From the NCBI GenBank assembly GCA_016763855.1, contig JAESSY010000047.1, positions 1-56,426 on the forward strand: a stretch of DNA of 56,426 bases, in the 5' to 3' direction. A program made the position numbers and the translations under genes. Each line of letters begins with the position of its first letter. The stretch's first letter is position 1. Origin of the DNA: Pseudomonadales bacterium (GTDB lineage: Bacteria; Pseudomonadota; Gammaproteobacteria; Pseudomonadales; Azotimanducaceae). Of this stretch, positions 18,483 to 27,903 are shown piece by piece. The notes under the pieces were generated by a model, which did no database searches, had not been told where the DNA came from, and saw only the letters and a program-made list of their open reading frames with translations.

Positions 18483-19607
18483 AGAAAAAGTAACATTTCT
18501 GAATTCGATTTTGCCTTTGATATTTTCAATAGTCTGCTGCCCATCGTCTTTTTCAATGGGCTCATCAAACAAAGTGAATATATCTTTAGCTGCTGCTAAA
18601 CCTTTTTGAATAGTTTCATTAATTTGGGACAATTGTCTAATGGGCTTAGCAAGAAGCCCACCTGCAACGATAAACTCAACAACCTTGCCACCAGTCATAT
18701 TACCAATCAATGTAGGGTCCAAAGCTAGCCAAACCAGTATAGCCATCGCGACGGCAACCAATAATTGCACAACAGGCGTTGCGATGGACGAAGTCACAAC
18801 CATTTTCATGGATTGACGGCGGTTATCATTACTTACTCTTTGGAATCTCTGCCGCTCATACTCTGCCCCACCAAAGGTTCTCACTTCTTTGTAACCCTGC
18901 ATTGCTTCAGAGGCTACATGAGTTACATCACCCATAGAATTCTGTATACGTTCACTAATTCGGCGAAAACGTTTACTGGCGTAAGCAACAACAACCCCGA
19001 TTAGAGGGCCAACTGCAATAAAGATTAAAGCCAATTTCCAATTGAGATAAAATAGATACCCAATATAGGCAATAACCGTAAACCCTTCCCTTATCAATAC
19101 CTGGACGGCGTTTGTTGCCGCACCTGCTACCTGTGCAACATGAAAAGTAACTTTGGCTACTAAATGACCCATGGCATTTTTGTCATAGAATCGGCTGGGT
19201 AAGATTAAGAGACGGTCAAAAATTTCAACACGCAGATTATGAACAAGATTAGTGCTGACAATGGAAATAAAATAATTGCCCATTAATGTGCCGAGACCCC
19301 GCATAAGCGCGATCGTCACGATCATAAGAGGAATGAGTGTCCTATCTAATTCGTCCCCTTTCCCAAACAATTCTTCGAGATAGGGGCTCACTGCCGAGCC
19401 TGAAACTGGCGTTTCTCCACCAAGGGAATCAATGATGAATCCAATTAGGCTCACGAACCCAAGATTTGAAATACTATAGATGGCAAAACCGACAACACTG
19501 AGCCCAAACACAAACCAATAAGGTTTTACATAGGAAAGCAGTCGAGAATAAACCTGGGCATCGGACAGCGAACTAACAGTGTTTGAATCAGGACTCTTGC
19601 TCACCAC
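18480..19607 (-). CDS. msbA: MsbA transmembrane domain, ends at an amber codon
   Basis: N-terminal part of the lipid A/phospholipid flippase MsbA, an ABC exporter: six membrane segments in the order typical of the family (YVKPYWFVFGLSVVGFAIYS at the start) plus coupling-helix motifs EAMQGYKEVRTFGG and NETIQKGLAAAKDIFTLFDE. It stops at TAG (18480-18482) right after IEFRNVTFS, where homologues have the A-loop tyrosine. The same frame then continues as MsbA. The start is probably GTG at 19607 or 19604, with AGGA upstream and a short overlap with exbD; an upstream ATG at 19658 would overlap exbD by 70 bp. MsbA is essential in most relatives, so this needs readthrough, split function or an error in the sequence. 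Confidence 0.88.
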   Translation of the reverse strand: MVSKSPDSNTVSSLSDAQVYSRLLSYVKPYWFVFGLSVVGFAIYSISNLGFVSLIGFIIDSLGGETPVSGSAVSPYLEELFGKGDELDRTLIPLMIVTIALMRGLGTLMGNYFISIVSTNLVHNLRVEIFDRLLILPSRFYDKNAMGHLVAKVTFHVAQVAGAATNAVQVLIREGFTVIAYIGYLFYLNWKLALIFIAVGPLIGVVVAYASKRFRRISERIQNSMGDVTHVASEAMQGYKEVRTFGGAEYERQRFQRVSNDNRRQSMKMVVTSSIATPVVQLLVAVAMAILVWLALDPTLIGNMTGGKVVEFIVAGGLLAKPIRQLSQINETIQKGLAAAKDIFTLFDEPIEKDDGQQTIENIKGKIEFRNVTFS

Positions 19608-20013
19608 TATTCCTGGTTGTGATGCTAAGGTGGATAAAGCCCAGTTGACCCGCTGCATCCATAGCAGTGACTACTGATTGATGAGGCGTAGCAGAATCCG
19701 CCGAGATAATGAGGGGAATCGAGGTATCACCCTCACTTATTTTCTCAATGGCGCGCTTCAAAGTTGTTAATTTGTTATTCACCAAAGCCACTTCATTTAC
19801 TGCAAACTCGCCATTCCGAGTAATTGTAATCTCAATTTGTTTATCTACAATTTGCGCAGCATCACCTGTCGCTTGAGGAAGATTAATTGCTATCCTTGTT
19901 TCCTTGGTGAATGTTGTGGAAACCATAAAAAATATCAACAAAAGAAAAACAACGTCAATTAAGGGCGTAAGATTTACTTCTACATCTTCTCGTTTTCGTC
20001 GCGCGAATTTCAT
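19588..20013 (-). CDS. exbD: ExbD/TolR-family biopolymer transport protein
   Basis: A 141-residue inner-membrane protein with one N-terminal transmembrane helix after a basic start (MKFARRKREDVEVNLTPLID). It holds the conserved membrane aspartate in LIDVVFLLLIFFMVSTTF and a periplasmic domain. With ExbB it forms a proton channel that energises TonB or a Tol-like system. It abuts exbB with no gap and overlaps the likely msbA start. ExbBD pairs placed next to msbA-lpxK are common in gammaproteobacteria. No tonB is in the window, so the partner is unknown. Confidence 0.92.
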   Translation of the reverse strand: MKFARRKREDVEVNLTPLIDVVFLLLIFFMVSTTFTKETRIAINLPQATGDAAQIVDKQIEITITRNGEFAVNEVALVNNKLTTLKRAIEKISEGDTSIPLIISADSATPHQSVVTAMDAAGQLGFIHLSITTRNSGEQES

Positions 20014-20652
20014 TTAAGCAGCTACAGACTTTGCTTGGGCTCTTTCACTGCGATCACTATTGAGTACTTCAACCAATTTTAAGGCTTCTTGTTCCATCCC
20101 AATCACTAGCTCATCGACCCTGCGTTGAAAAAAGCGATGGAAAAACAAACTAGGGATAGCGATAGTCAATCCCGCAGCAGTTGTGATGAGCGCCTCTGAT
20201 ATACCTCCAGCTAAAACAGCCGCATTACCTGATCCTTCGAGTCTTATTGCAGTAAACACCTTAATCATACCGATCACTGTACCAAGCAAGCCTAACAAAG
20301 GGGTAATAGCTGCCACTGTGCCCAGCGTACTAAGGTATCTTTCCATTTCATGAACAACGTGATTTGCAACTTCTTCAATTGCTTCTTTCATTTGATCTCT
20401 GCCGCGTCTGTGGTTGCTAATTCCGGCAGCGAGTATCTGACCAAGAGGAGAACCCTGTTTCAGTTCTCTTAGCTTTTTGTTGTCCATTTCATTATTTTTA
20501 ATTGAATTCCAAACCTGTGCTAACAAATTAGCGGGTATAATTTGCTTGCTTCTTAGTGTCCAAAAACGTTCGACGCAGATTGCGGCGGCGACTACAGAGC
20601 AAAGGAGGATAGGAATCATCAGCAACCCACCGGCTTGGACTATTTCGAACAC
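20014..20652 (-). CDS. exbB: ExbB/TolQ/MotA-family proton channel protein
   Basis: A 212-residue protein with three predicted membrane segments: one at the N-terminus (GGLLMIPILLCSVVAAAICVERF) and two in the MotA/TolQ/ExbB domain (TVAAITPLLGLLGTVIGMIKVF and ALITTAAGLTIAIPSLFFHRFF). These are the family hallmarks. It starts a minus-strand operon exbB-exbD-msbA-lpxK-ycaR-kdsB and presumably provides proton flow with ExbD. Confidence 0.93.
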   Translation of the reverse strand: MFEIVQAGGLLMIPILLCSVVAAAICVERFWTLRSKQIIPANLLAQVWNSIKNNEMDNKKLRELKQGSPLGQILAAGISNHRRGRDQMKEAIEEVANHVVHEMERYLSTLGTVAAITPLLGLLGTVIGMIKVFTAIRLEGSGNAAVLAGGISEALITTAAGLTIAIPSLFFHRFFQRRVDELVIGMEQEALKLVEVLNSDRSERAQAKSVAA

Positions 20653-20738
20653 TCCTTAATCTCTCCAGAATAGAATTTCGGCAACTTTATCACAAAGCAG
20701 AAATATTCGCCTGATGAATCTGGTTTTCTTCAATTAAA

Positions 20739-21917
20739 TCAATCAATTCCAAAGATCCTCTTAAGAAAGGGATTCAAGAACCGACCCCTTGGATCAAATT
20801 GTTTACGAATTTCACAAAATCGTTGAAATTGAGGCATCACTCTTTGAAAATCACCATATTCATAGAGATGGATTTTCCCCCAATGAGGCCTCGCGGCAAA
20901 TTGCCTGAAAATCCCTTCTACATCAGAAAAGTAGTATTGATAATCACGCTGATGACCCTCATGTGCGGAAATCGTGACACTGTCTTTCTGTGTTGTTGAG
21001 CTTAAAAGTGCAGTATCAGCCTTGAGTGTTCGGTATTCTAGTGGCCAACGAACTTTGGGGTGTTTCTTTTGAATCAACTCACGTATTTCCAAAAAGCAAT
21101 CCCACCCTTGCTCTGCATCTACCGTAAATTCAGTTTCATTGAACCGCAGATCACGATCAGTAGGAAATATTCTATAGCTCCGCCCAACGGATTCAGATTC
21201 ACTGATTTTCTTCTCCTCGTTTTGGGAGGAGACATTAAGACTTTTCATTAAACAACGGTCGGCTTGGGGGTCCCAAAAGAACTCCAAATGACGATTTTCA
21301 TTTATCAAGTTTTCAAGGTTTTCACCACACGCTTCAACCGAAAGAGACCAATTCCTTTCGTGAAGATAATAAGCTGGGACTAGTTTCAAAGTCAGTTGAG
21401 TAATAATACCGAGAGACCCAAAACTCACACGGGCTGCATCCAGCAACTCCTTCTGTGACCCCGCACCATTAATAGACCGAAGTTGACCGCCAGCCTCCAT
21501 AAGATGTAGAGAATCTATTTGACTGGAGATGTTTCGCAATCCCTGCCCTGTGCCATGAGTACCCGTACTCACTGCACCAGCGATTGATTGGCGATCGATA
21601 TCTCCCATGTTCTCCATAGCGAGACCCTCTCGCCAGAGTACGTCTCCTATTTCGTTCAATTTCGACCCAGCCCAAAAGGTGGCTAGTTTATTTTCAGGGT
21701 CACAATCGATCAGACCCTTCATATTATCAAGGGATATGAGGGTATCGTCTGTCCAGAACGGAACAAAGGAATGACCTGAGCCAATCGTTCGGACGGTGTG
21801 TTCTTGATTGGCCGCCTGTATCAAAATTTCTGAGAGTTCATCCTCGCTATGAGGCAGCTTCTTCTCTTTTACCTTGTGGATCTGACTTCCTGACCAATTT
21901 TCCCAGTCTACTTTCAT
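20739..21917 (-). CDS. FAD-dependent oxidase of the D-arabinono-1,4-lactone / L-gulonolactone oxidase family
   Basis: A VAO-type flavoprotein of 392 residues. The N-terminal FAD (PCMH) domain has RTIGSGHSF, in which the histidine is the covalent flavin site in aldonolactone oxidases, and SIAGAVSTGTHGTG. The C-terminal aldonolactone oxidase domain has VRWPLEYRTLKAD, RPHWGKIHLYEYGD and FDPRGRFLNPFLK. The HWGK and FDP-RG-FLN motifs are typical. I start at the ATG at 21917 because GAAAGAAG sits just upstream; a TTG five codons earlier is less likely. The likely reaction is oxidation of a sugar lactone or polyol; the substrate is unknown. It follows the CoA-transferase gene on the same strand, 64 bp away. 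Confidence 0.85.
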   Translation of the reverse strand: MKVDWENWSGSQIHKVKEKKLPHSEDELSEILIQAANQEHTVRTIGSGHSFVPFWTDDTLISLDNMKGLIDCDPENKLATFWAGSKLNEIGDVLWREGLAMENMGDIDRQSIAGAVSTGTHGTGQGLRNISSQIDSLHLMEAGGQLRSINGAGSQKELLDAARVSFGSLGIITQLTLKLVPAYYLHERNWSLSVEACGENLENLINENRHLEFFWDPQADRCLMKSLNVSSQNEEKKISESESVGRSYRIFPTDRDLRFNETEFTVDAEQGWDCFLEIRELIQKKHPKVRWPLEYRTLKADTALLSSTTQKDSVTISAHEGHQRDYQYYFSDVEGIFRQFAARPHWGKIHLYEYGDFQRVMPQFQRFCEIRKQFDPRGRFLNPFLKRIFGID

Positions 21918-21981
21918 AATCTTCTTTCTCAATTTTCTATTTCGACTTAACTATCTTGACTTACTATCGCCCAGAGTATCC

Positions 21982-23190
21982 CTAGGCTACAATTTTTGCA
22001 TCATGTAAGGCGGCTATCTCATGATTTTGCATACCAAGATCATCACCTAAAATTTCATCAGTATGTTGACCAAGAAGTGGGGATACCATTGCAGGCAAGT
22101 TTTCTGATTTATCAAACTTTATCGGCGATGTAGGTACAAGGTACTCTCCTATCCCAGGTTGATTCAGTAGTTCAAATAACGGGTTATCTGGAGAGCAATC
22201 CCTGTCTTCATCAATCATTTGGCGAAAAGTTTGATAGGGTCCATAACAAACTTTCGCTTTATCCAATTCAATACAGACAGTGACCGCATCATTTTCTCGA
22301 AACCAAGGCGATATTAGATCGGCCAAGGCTTCTCTCGCATTGAAACGCTCTCCTTCCAACGACAAATCTATGCCAAGTCTGGACTCAAGACGGCTGACGC
22401 TATCTGCAATTTTTGTTGCCCTAACAATCCCTTCCCATTGACGACCCGTTAGCCCAACAAGCATATAGCGCTTCCCATCTTTTGTGACAAAATCTCGGCC
22501 AAATCCACCAAATAGATAGTTACCATATTTTTGTCTGTCGACATCGTTAACCATGACTTCAGAGATATTCCCCAGATGCCCCGCTGTTGCTAATGCAACA
22601 TCTTTTAAAGCCAACTTAACAAGCTGCCCTTCACCGCTTAATCGACGATGACGTTCGGCTGCAAGCAAAGCAACTGCCGCCATTTGCCCCGTGATATTGT
22701 CCCAGGCAGGGAGCAAGTAATTTGTCGGCTCGGTCGCACCAACCTCACCTGTCACATCAGTAAATCCGACGGCACAATTAACGGTATAATCCACTGCAGA
22801 TCCCCCCAAACGATCACCCATTACATTGACATAAATGAGATCTTCTCTTCGGCGGCTCAAGTTTTCATAGGCCAACCAGCCACGTTGCGGAAAGTTTGTT
22901 AAAAACATTCCGCTATCGTCCCCAGGTCTGGCTAGCAGTTGCGCTATCAATGCTTGCCCCTCAGGCACACGAATATCAATTTGTATAGATCGCTTGCCTT
23001 TATTCATTCCGGCCCAAAATAGACTCTGTCCTTTACTCGTTACCGGCCATCGATGGTAGTCAAGCCCCCCACCAATAGGATCAAATCTAATCACATCCGC
23101 TCCTAGTTGCGCCAGGGTCATGCCCCCTAGCGGCGCGGCAATAAACGCTGAACCTTCAACAATAGACATACCTGATAATATTCCCGACAC
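21982..23190 (-). CDS. Family III CoA-transferase (CaiB/BaiF), 2-methylfumaryl-CoA isomerase-like
   Basis: A 402-residue CaiB/BaiF protein. The N-terminus (MSGILSGMSIVEGSAFIAAP, then LAQLGADVIRFDPIGGGLDYHRWPV) and GMNKGKRSIQIDIRVPEG match the family. The catalytic Asp is most likely in LLPAWDNITGQMAA. Overall wording is close to my memory of the Mct (2-methylfumaryl-CoA isomerase) group, which does intramolecular CoA transfer. That call is from recall, not a search; general family III CoA-transferase is certain. A MaoC-type hydratase of the sort paired with Mct is 18 kb away, not adjacent. Confidence 0.82.
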   Translation of the reverse strand: MSGILSGMSIVEGSAFIAAPLGGMTLAQLGADVIRFDPIGGGLDYHRWPVTSKGQSLFWAGMNKGKRSIQIDIRVPEGQALIAQLLARPGDDSGMFLTNFPQRGWLAYENLSRRREDLIYVNVMGDRLGGSAVDYTVNCAVGFTDVTGEVGATEPTNYLLPAWDNITGQMAAVALLAAERHRRLSGEGQLVKLALKDVALATAGHLGNISEVMVNDVDRQKYGNYLFGGFGRDFVTKDGKRYMLVGLTGRQWEGIVRATKIADSVSRLESRLGIDLSLEGERFNAREALADLISPWFRENDAVTVCIELDKAKVCYGPYQTFRQMIDEDRDCSPDNPLFELLNQPGIGEYLVPTSPIKFDKSENLPAMVSPLLGQHTDEILGDDLGMQNHEIAALHDAKIVA

Positions 23191-23340
23191 TCAATCTCCC
23201 TCTCTGTTTACCTTTAATTTAAGCTATCCTAATCGACCATGGATTGGAACCAAATTTAAACCGCGTGATTGTTTCTGTAAAGTACTACAATGCTTAAATA
23301 TCGCCATAACTTCAAACCACCTAGCGTATAAGATTTAATT

Positions 23341-24135
23341 TTGCATCGACAGTTCTTAATCATTTTTAGTTCTTTTTTATTGATAACATGCAATGCCCTT
23401 TCGGAAGAAAGAAACCTGCTTGAAGAAAAGGATTTCCAGTCAATCCACGTCTATACAGAACAGGTATATCCGTTGAATTACACACTGGAAGGTAAAGACG
23501 ATGGAGAAATTGTCGGCATTGCAACAGAGTTATTGGTCGCGATACTCAAGGAAGCCGATATTACATATGAAATAAATATGGTTCCCTGGTCCCGCGCTAT
23601 GCACTTTATTGACAGCCAAGAAAATGTATTGGTTTATTCGATGAATCGTACCTCAGTTCGTGAAGACTTGTACCATTGGGTTGGGGAGATCTTTCCTGTT
23701 CATGTCTACTTATATGGAATGGAGAAAAATAAAGACCAACTTCCTAACACATTAGAAGAGGCAAAGGCATTCGATATCGGCACATTAAGAGGAGGCGCAG
23801 TCTATGACTACCTCCATAAAATTGGATTTACAAATCTCAAAATTATTAAAAGTGTTGATCGTTATATGCCTTTGATTGAAAGGGATCGATTCGACCTCTT
23901 TCCTTTTTTCGAATTTTCTTTGGTGATGTCCGCTAGAAGGCTCAATGTTGATCCCAACCAGTTTATCCGACTTATGGAGATTGAAGAACTGCACACCAAA
24001 TTGTTTTTTGCCTTGAGTAAAAACACTAACAAAGAAATTGTGACAAAACTGAAGAATGCCTATCAAAAAATTAAAGATGACGGACGATATCAATCCATCA
24101 TCGCCAAACTAAAGTCTCCATCTATAAGACAATAA
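23341..24135 (+). CDS. Periplasmic solute-binding protein (SBP_bac_3-like)
   Basis: A 264-residue secreted protein with a signal peptide (FLIIFSSFLLITCNALSEE) and a family 3 extracellular solute-binding fold: FQSIHVYTEQVYPLNYTLEG, GIATELLVAILKEADI, MVPWSRAMHFIDSQ and IGTLRGGAVYDYL. An in-frame TAA at 23329 leaves TTG at 23341 (or ATT at 23338) as the start; no ATG is available. No ABC permease or ATPase genes are next to it. It may be an orphan sensor-type or scavenging protein. Ligand unknown. It is divergent from the CoA-transferase and 15 bp ahead of the MtnA-like gene. Confidence 0.78.
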   Translation: MHRQFLIIFSSFLLITCNALSEERNLLEEKDFQSIHVYTEQVYPLNYTLEGKDDGEIVGIATELLVAILKEADITYEINMVPWSRAMHFIDSQENVLVYSMNRTSVREDLYHWVGEIFPVHVYLYGMEKNKDQLPNTLEEAKAFDIGTLRGGAVYDYLHKIGFTNLKIIKSVDRYMPLIERDRFDLFPFFEFSLVMSARRLNVDPNQFIRLMEIEELHTKLFFALSKNTNKEIVTKLKNAYQKIKDDGRYQSIIAKLKSPSIRQ

Positions 24136-24150
24136 AAGTAGCCTAACAAC

Positions 24151-25236
24151 ATGACATATCAGAACAGAGATACCCAGATCATTCAATATAAGCCGCTATC
24201 ATTGCTTCAAATTGAAGCTATGCTCCCCCATCTTCTTAAGCGAAAGAATATTGCGTCTTATGACGGTAATTGTGTCTTCATTGGCAATAGAAAGGATTAT
24301 CCGTTTAAAAAGGATTTTATCTCTTGCGCAACAGTTGAAGACGTAGCTGTTGCAATAGAAACCATGGTCACTCAGGGCGTTGGACCATGGATAGCGGCAG
24401 TACACGCGATGGCAATGCAAGCGGACTTATCCAAAAACAAATCGAGCTTAGTTGCTGATCTAAACCTAGCTAAAGAACGACTAGCAAAAACCCGCCCCAC
24501 CAATACATTAATTCGTTATCGAGTTGAAGAAGTTTTTCAGCTCGCAAAGGGCGCGATAGAGTCTAATCAAGATCCAGCAGAAACCATTCTCACAAGAATT
24601 GATCAGCTCTTAGATGAAATGTACACCCATTACGGGCTTCGTGGACAAATTGGCGCCCAACAACTCGAAGATGGAGATGGTGTCCTCACGATGTGTTTCG
24701 CCGAAACTTCTTTTATTCTCGCCATGTCAATAGCCAAGCAAGGCGGTAAGAAACTGACCGCCTATGTTCCTGAAACCAGGCCTTATTTACAGGGGGCACG
24801 CCTCACGGCACCAAGCCTTCAAGAAGTCGGTATTGAAGTGAAACTTATTACTGACAATATGCCTGCTGCGATTATGGCGGAGGGTAAAATACAGAAATAT
24901 ATGACTGCTGCAGATCTCATCACTTTAGACGGACACGTCGTTAACAAGGTGGGGACTTTCCAGAATGCCATCGCAGCCCACGCTCACAACATTCCTTTCT
25001 ATGCTTTTGCTTGGGGTTGCGACTACAATAAACCCGATCGCGCCAGCATCGAAATTGAGTATAGAGATCCAAGTGAAATAAGGTCTTGCAGGAACATTGC
25101 CACTACAACAGATGATATTGGCGCGCTCTATCCGGCCTTCGATATTACACCGCCTAAATATGTATCCGGTATCATCACAAGACATGGTATTTTAAGCCCC
25201 TTCGATCTTAAAAATGGATATGAAGAGGAAAACTAG
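24151..25236 (+). CDS. MtnA-like sugar-phosphate isomerase (eIF-2B alpha family)
   Basis: A 361-residue protein of the family that includes S-methyl-5-thioribose-1-phosphate isomerase (MtnA) and ribose-1,5-bisphosphate isomerase. It has TQGVGPWIAAVHAMAM (like TRGAPAIG-AAAYG), the catalytic cysteine in LTMCFAETSF, ETRPYLQGARLTA, and the catalytic Asp region TDNMPAAIM with AADLITLDGHVVNKVGT. MtnA usually reads LTHCNAG and GADRIAANGD at these sites, so this is a divergent member whose substrate may differ. It is followed 75 bp later by a Cys/Met PLP enzyme. That neighbour supports a methionine-salvage role, but only as inference. Confidence 0.8.
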   Translation: MTYQNRDTQIIQYKPLSLLQIEAMLPHLLKRKNIASYDGNCVFIGNRKDYPFKKDFISCATVEDVAVAIETMVTQGVGPWIAAVHAMAMQADLSKNKSSLVADLNLAKERLAKTRPTNTLIRYRVEEVFQLAKGAIESNQDPAETILTRIDQLLDEMYTHYGLRGQIGAQQLEDGDGVLTMCFAETSFILAMSIAKQGGKKLTAYVPETRPYLQGARLTAPSLQEVGIEVKLITDNMPAAIMAEGKIQKYMTAADLITLDGHVVNKVGTFQNAIAAHAHNIPFYAFAWGCDYNKPDRASIEIEYRDPSEIRSCRNIATTTDDIGALYPAFDITPPKYVSGIITRHGILSPFDLKNGYEEEN

Positions 25237-25311
25237 CTTCCACTCACGTTTTCCAATTTTTGATCTCAAAATCAATTTTATTAACTTACGTTAAATGTTA
25301 AAGGTACAAAT

Positions 25312-26535
25312 ATGTCCAAAGACAACTCAAACAATTCCAAAATGGGCATTTCAACGCTTCTCTGTCATTTAGGCGAAGGAGACAATCCACTTGGCGCTCA
25401 TCTGCAACCGATATATCAAACCTCAACATTCACCTTTGAAACCGCCCAAGAAGCTGCCGATGTCTTTGCTGGAAAACAAAAAGGATATGCCTACACACGC
25501 AGTGGCGGACCCAATTTTGATCACTTGGCTACAAAGATTGCGTGCCTTGAAGGTCTTGATATTGAAGCCCCGACTTTAGGAAAAGTGACATCATCAGGAA
25601 TGGCAGCTACGGCAGCGGCGATCATGGGGCGAGTTAGTTCTGGAGACACCATCATTACCCAAAGTGAAATTTATGGTAATTCCTATAAATTTTTCAATGA
25701 AATGGCGCCGCGTCTAGGCTTAAAAATTGTCTGGACTGAAGGTCTTAGTATTGCAGAATGGAAAGCCGCTTTTGAAAAGGCCCCAGAAGCAAAACTTTTC
25801 TTTTGTGAAACACCTGCGAACCCAACAATGAACCTTATTGATCTTCAAGCGCTGGCAGAACTTGCTCACTTAGGGGATGCCTGGGTCATGGTGGATAATA
25901 CCTTTGCCACACCTTATTTGCAGAGACCACTTTCATTAGGGTGCGACGTCGTCATTCATTCAACCACGAAGTATTTGTCAGGTCATGGACAAGTTATTGG
26001 AGGCGCGATCGTAAGTCACCATCAGGACTACATGAAAAAGGATGTTGCCTTAACACACAAAATGTTTGGCGTGACGCCCTCTCCTTTCGATGCATGGCTG
26101 ATCAATATCGGTCTAAAAACTCTGGAGCTTAGGATGAAAGCCCATTGTCAAAATGCAGAAACAATAGCGGATTGGTTGAACAATCACGAGATGGTAGAAA
26201 AAGTCTATTATCCCGGACTAACAAGTCATCCCGATCATGAACTTGCCAAAAAACAAATGCCTACTGGTTATGGAGGGATGATTAGTTTTGATATCAAAGG
26301 CGGACGTACTTCCGGTGAAACCTTTGTCAACCATGTAAAATTGATCTCACTCGCTGTCAGTCTTGGTAATGTCGATACCCTCGTACAACATCCCGCCAGT
26401 ATGACTCATGCGCCTTTAGATGACGCTGCACTTAAAAAAGCCAAAATTACTCAGGGACTCATTCGCTTATCAATCGGTATAGAAAATGTTGAGGATCTCA
26501 TAGCCGATATTAGTCAGGCTTTAGATTCTATCTAA
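25312..26535 (+). CDS. Cys/Met-metabolism PLP enzyme (gamma-synthase / gamma-lyase family)
   Basis: A 407-residue PLP enzyme of the cystathionine gamma-synthase, methionine gamma-lyase and O-acetylhomoserine sulfhydrylase family. The PLP lysine is Lys220 in HSTTKYLSGHGQVIGG. YAYTRSGGPNFDHL, SSGMAATAAAI, VDNTFATPYLQRP and LAVSLGNVDTLVQHPASMTH are conserved. Sequence alone does not separate gamma-lyase from sulfhydrylase. The 8-bp convergent overlap with the permease gene and the MtnA-like gene upstream suggest sulfur amino-acid turnover. Confidence 0.9.
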   Translation: MSKDNSNNSKMGISTLLCHLGEGDNPLGAHLQPIYQTSTFTFETAQEAADVFAGKQKGYAYTRSGGPNFDHLATKIACLEGLDIEAPTLGKVTSSGMAATAAAIMGRVSSGDTIITQSEIYGNSYKFFNEMAPRLGLKIVWTEGLSIAEWKAAFEKAPEAKLFFCETPANPTMNLIDLQALAELAHLGDAWVMVDNTFATPYLQRPLSLGCDVVIHSTTKYLSGHGQVIGGAIVSHHQDYMKKDVALTHKMFGVTPSPFDAWLINIGLKTLELRMKAHCQNAETIADWLNNHEMVEKVYYPGLTSHPDHELAKKQMPTGYGGMISFDIKGGRTSGETFVNHVKLISLAVSLGNVDTLVQHPASMTHAPLDDAALKKAKITQGLIRLSIGIENVEDLIADISQALDSI

Positions 26536-27877
26536 CTTCTAACAAGTTTCTATTCGGATTGCGTTTGCAGCTAAGCTTTTTTAGAACAGTGGGTTCTCGA
26601 TATAGTACATAGGTAACCACAACCACCATATAAGCCATTAGCGCTATCCAGCCTGTATTGCCAATGAATTCCCAAGAACTATAGATACCATATGCATAGA
26701 TACACACCGCCAACACGGGCAATACCTTGGTGGCGAGTACTGGCAATTTAAAGGGCGCATTGGCATAGGCCTCGGGCCTGACTCTCGATAAATTATATAG
26801 CGCAACAACAGGAAAAAGCCCGAAAATAGCACCGACAGCATTGCCTAAAATGGCAACATAATTCAGTGATAAACCCGTGAGTATCGGCGTGATGCCCACA
26901 ACAAAAAACAGCGAAAGGTAAATGTATGGCGTACCAAAGCGATTCTTAACAGCTAATTTTTCTGGCAGCCAACCATCCTCAGTCGCCATGTAAAGACCAC
27001 GAGTACACCACGCAAAAATTGCATTGAGTGAAGTCACTAAAGAGAGCATGACACCTCCGCCAATAAAGGCGACGTAAACTCCTGGGGAAAAAATCACTTG
27101 AGCAGTCGCTGCCAAATTTTTACCCCTGACTTCTTCAAGCGGTAAAACACCTGTTGCCACAATAGCAATGCCTAAATAGAGCACGGTCACGACCAAGAGA
27201 GACACGCCCATCACAAGCGGGATAAGCTTACCGGGATTCTCCATCTCACCGCCAAATTCGGAAACAAATTCTGATCCGATTAAACTAAGTCGCAATAAAA
27301 ATGCGGCTGCAAAAAAACCACCTATACCACTTGGAAAGATAAGTTCCGGTTCCAAATAGACACGAAACTCGTCCACATTAGATAAGCCGAGGGTGATATA
27401 GAGTAAGAGCGAAACAATCAGCACAACTACCATCAAACTCTGAAATCGTGCAGCGGTTTTTATCCCAAGAAGATTAGCGAGATAACAAAGCACCATAATC
27501 ATTCCGGCAACCAGTGTGAGATTCAAATTAGGAATTAAAGCATCAGCGTATTCTGCAAAACCAATGGCAAAGCTAGCAAGAATAACTTGCCCCGCAATCA
27601 ATAGAGCTAGATATATAAATGAAGTCTTGTGGCCCAACAGGTCTCTTACGTAGGTATAATTCCCGCCAGTGCTGGGAATCGCAGAGCCCAAAGCCGCAAT
27701 ACAAATCGTCGGGATAGCGACAATTGCGAGCGCTAGAATAAATGCCCAAGGTGCGCCGTAGCCGGTCATGCTAATCGATATTCCCGTCAAAACGACGACG
27801 CCCGTACCAATTATTTGCCCCAAAGATATGCTTAACATATCCCAGAAACCTAACAATTTTTTTGATCCAGACACCAC
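26528..27877 (-). CDS. APC-family amino acid permease
   Basis: A 449-residue inner-membrane transporter with about 12 hydrophobic segments. The N-terminal signature LGFWDMLSISLGQIIGTGVV followed by GAPWAFILALAIVAIPTICIA matches the amino acid-polyamine-organocation superfamily. SAIPSTGGNYTYVRDLLG is the conserved loop after helix 3. Substrate not deducible. It is downstream of the adenosine-deaminase-like gene on the same strand (26 bp) and convergent with the Cys/Met enzyme, whose end it overlaps. Confidence 0.9.
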   Translation of the reverse strand: MVSGSKKLLGFWDMLSISLGQIIGTGVVVLTGISISMTGYGAPWAFILALAIVAIPTICIAALGSAIPSTGGNYTYVRDLLGHKTSFIYLALLIAGQVILASFAIGFAEYADALIPNLNLTLVAGMIMVLCYLANLLGIKTAARFQSLMVVVLIVSLLLYITLGLSNVDEFRVYLEPELIFPSGIGGFFAAAFLLRLSLIGSEFVSEFGGEMENPGKLIPLVMGVSLLVVTVLYLGIAIVATGVLPLEEVRGKNLAATAQVIFSPGVYVAFIGGGVMLSLVTSLNAIFAWCTRGLYMATEDGWLPEKLAVKNRFGTPYIYLSLFFVVGITPILTGLSLNYVAILGNAVGAIFGLFPVVALYNLSRVRPEAYANAPFKLPVLATKVLPVLAVCIYAYGIYSSWEFIGNTGWIALMAYMVVVVTYVLYREPTVLKKLSCKRNPNRNLLEVR

Positions 27878-27903
27878 CTTGACCCTCTACCTATATTGTT
27901 ATT

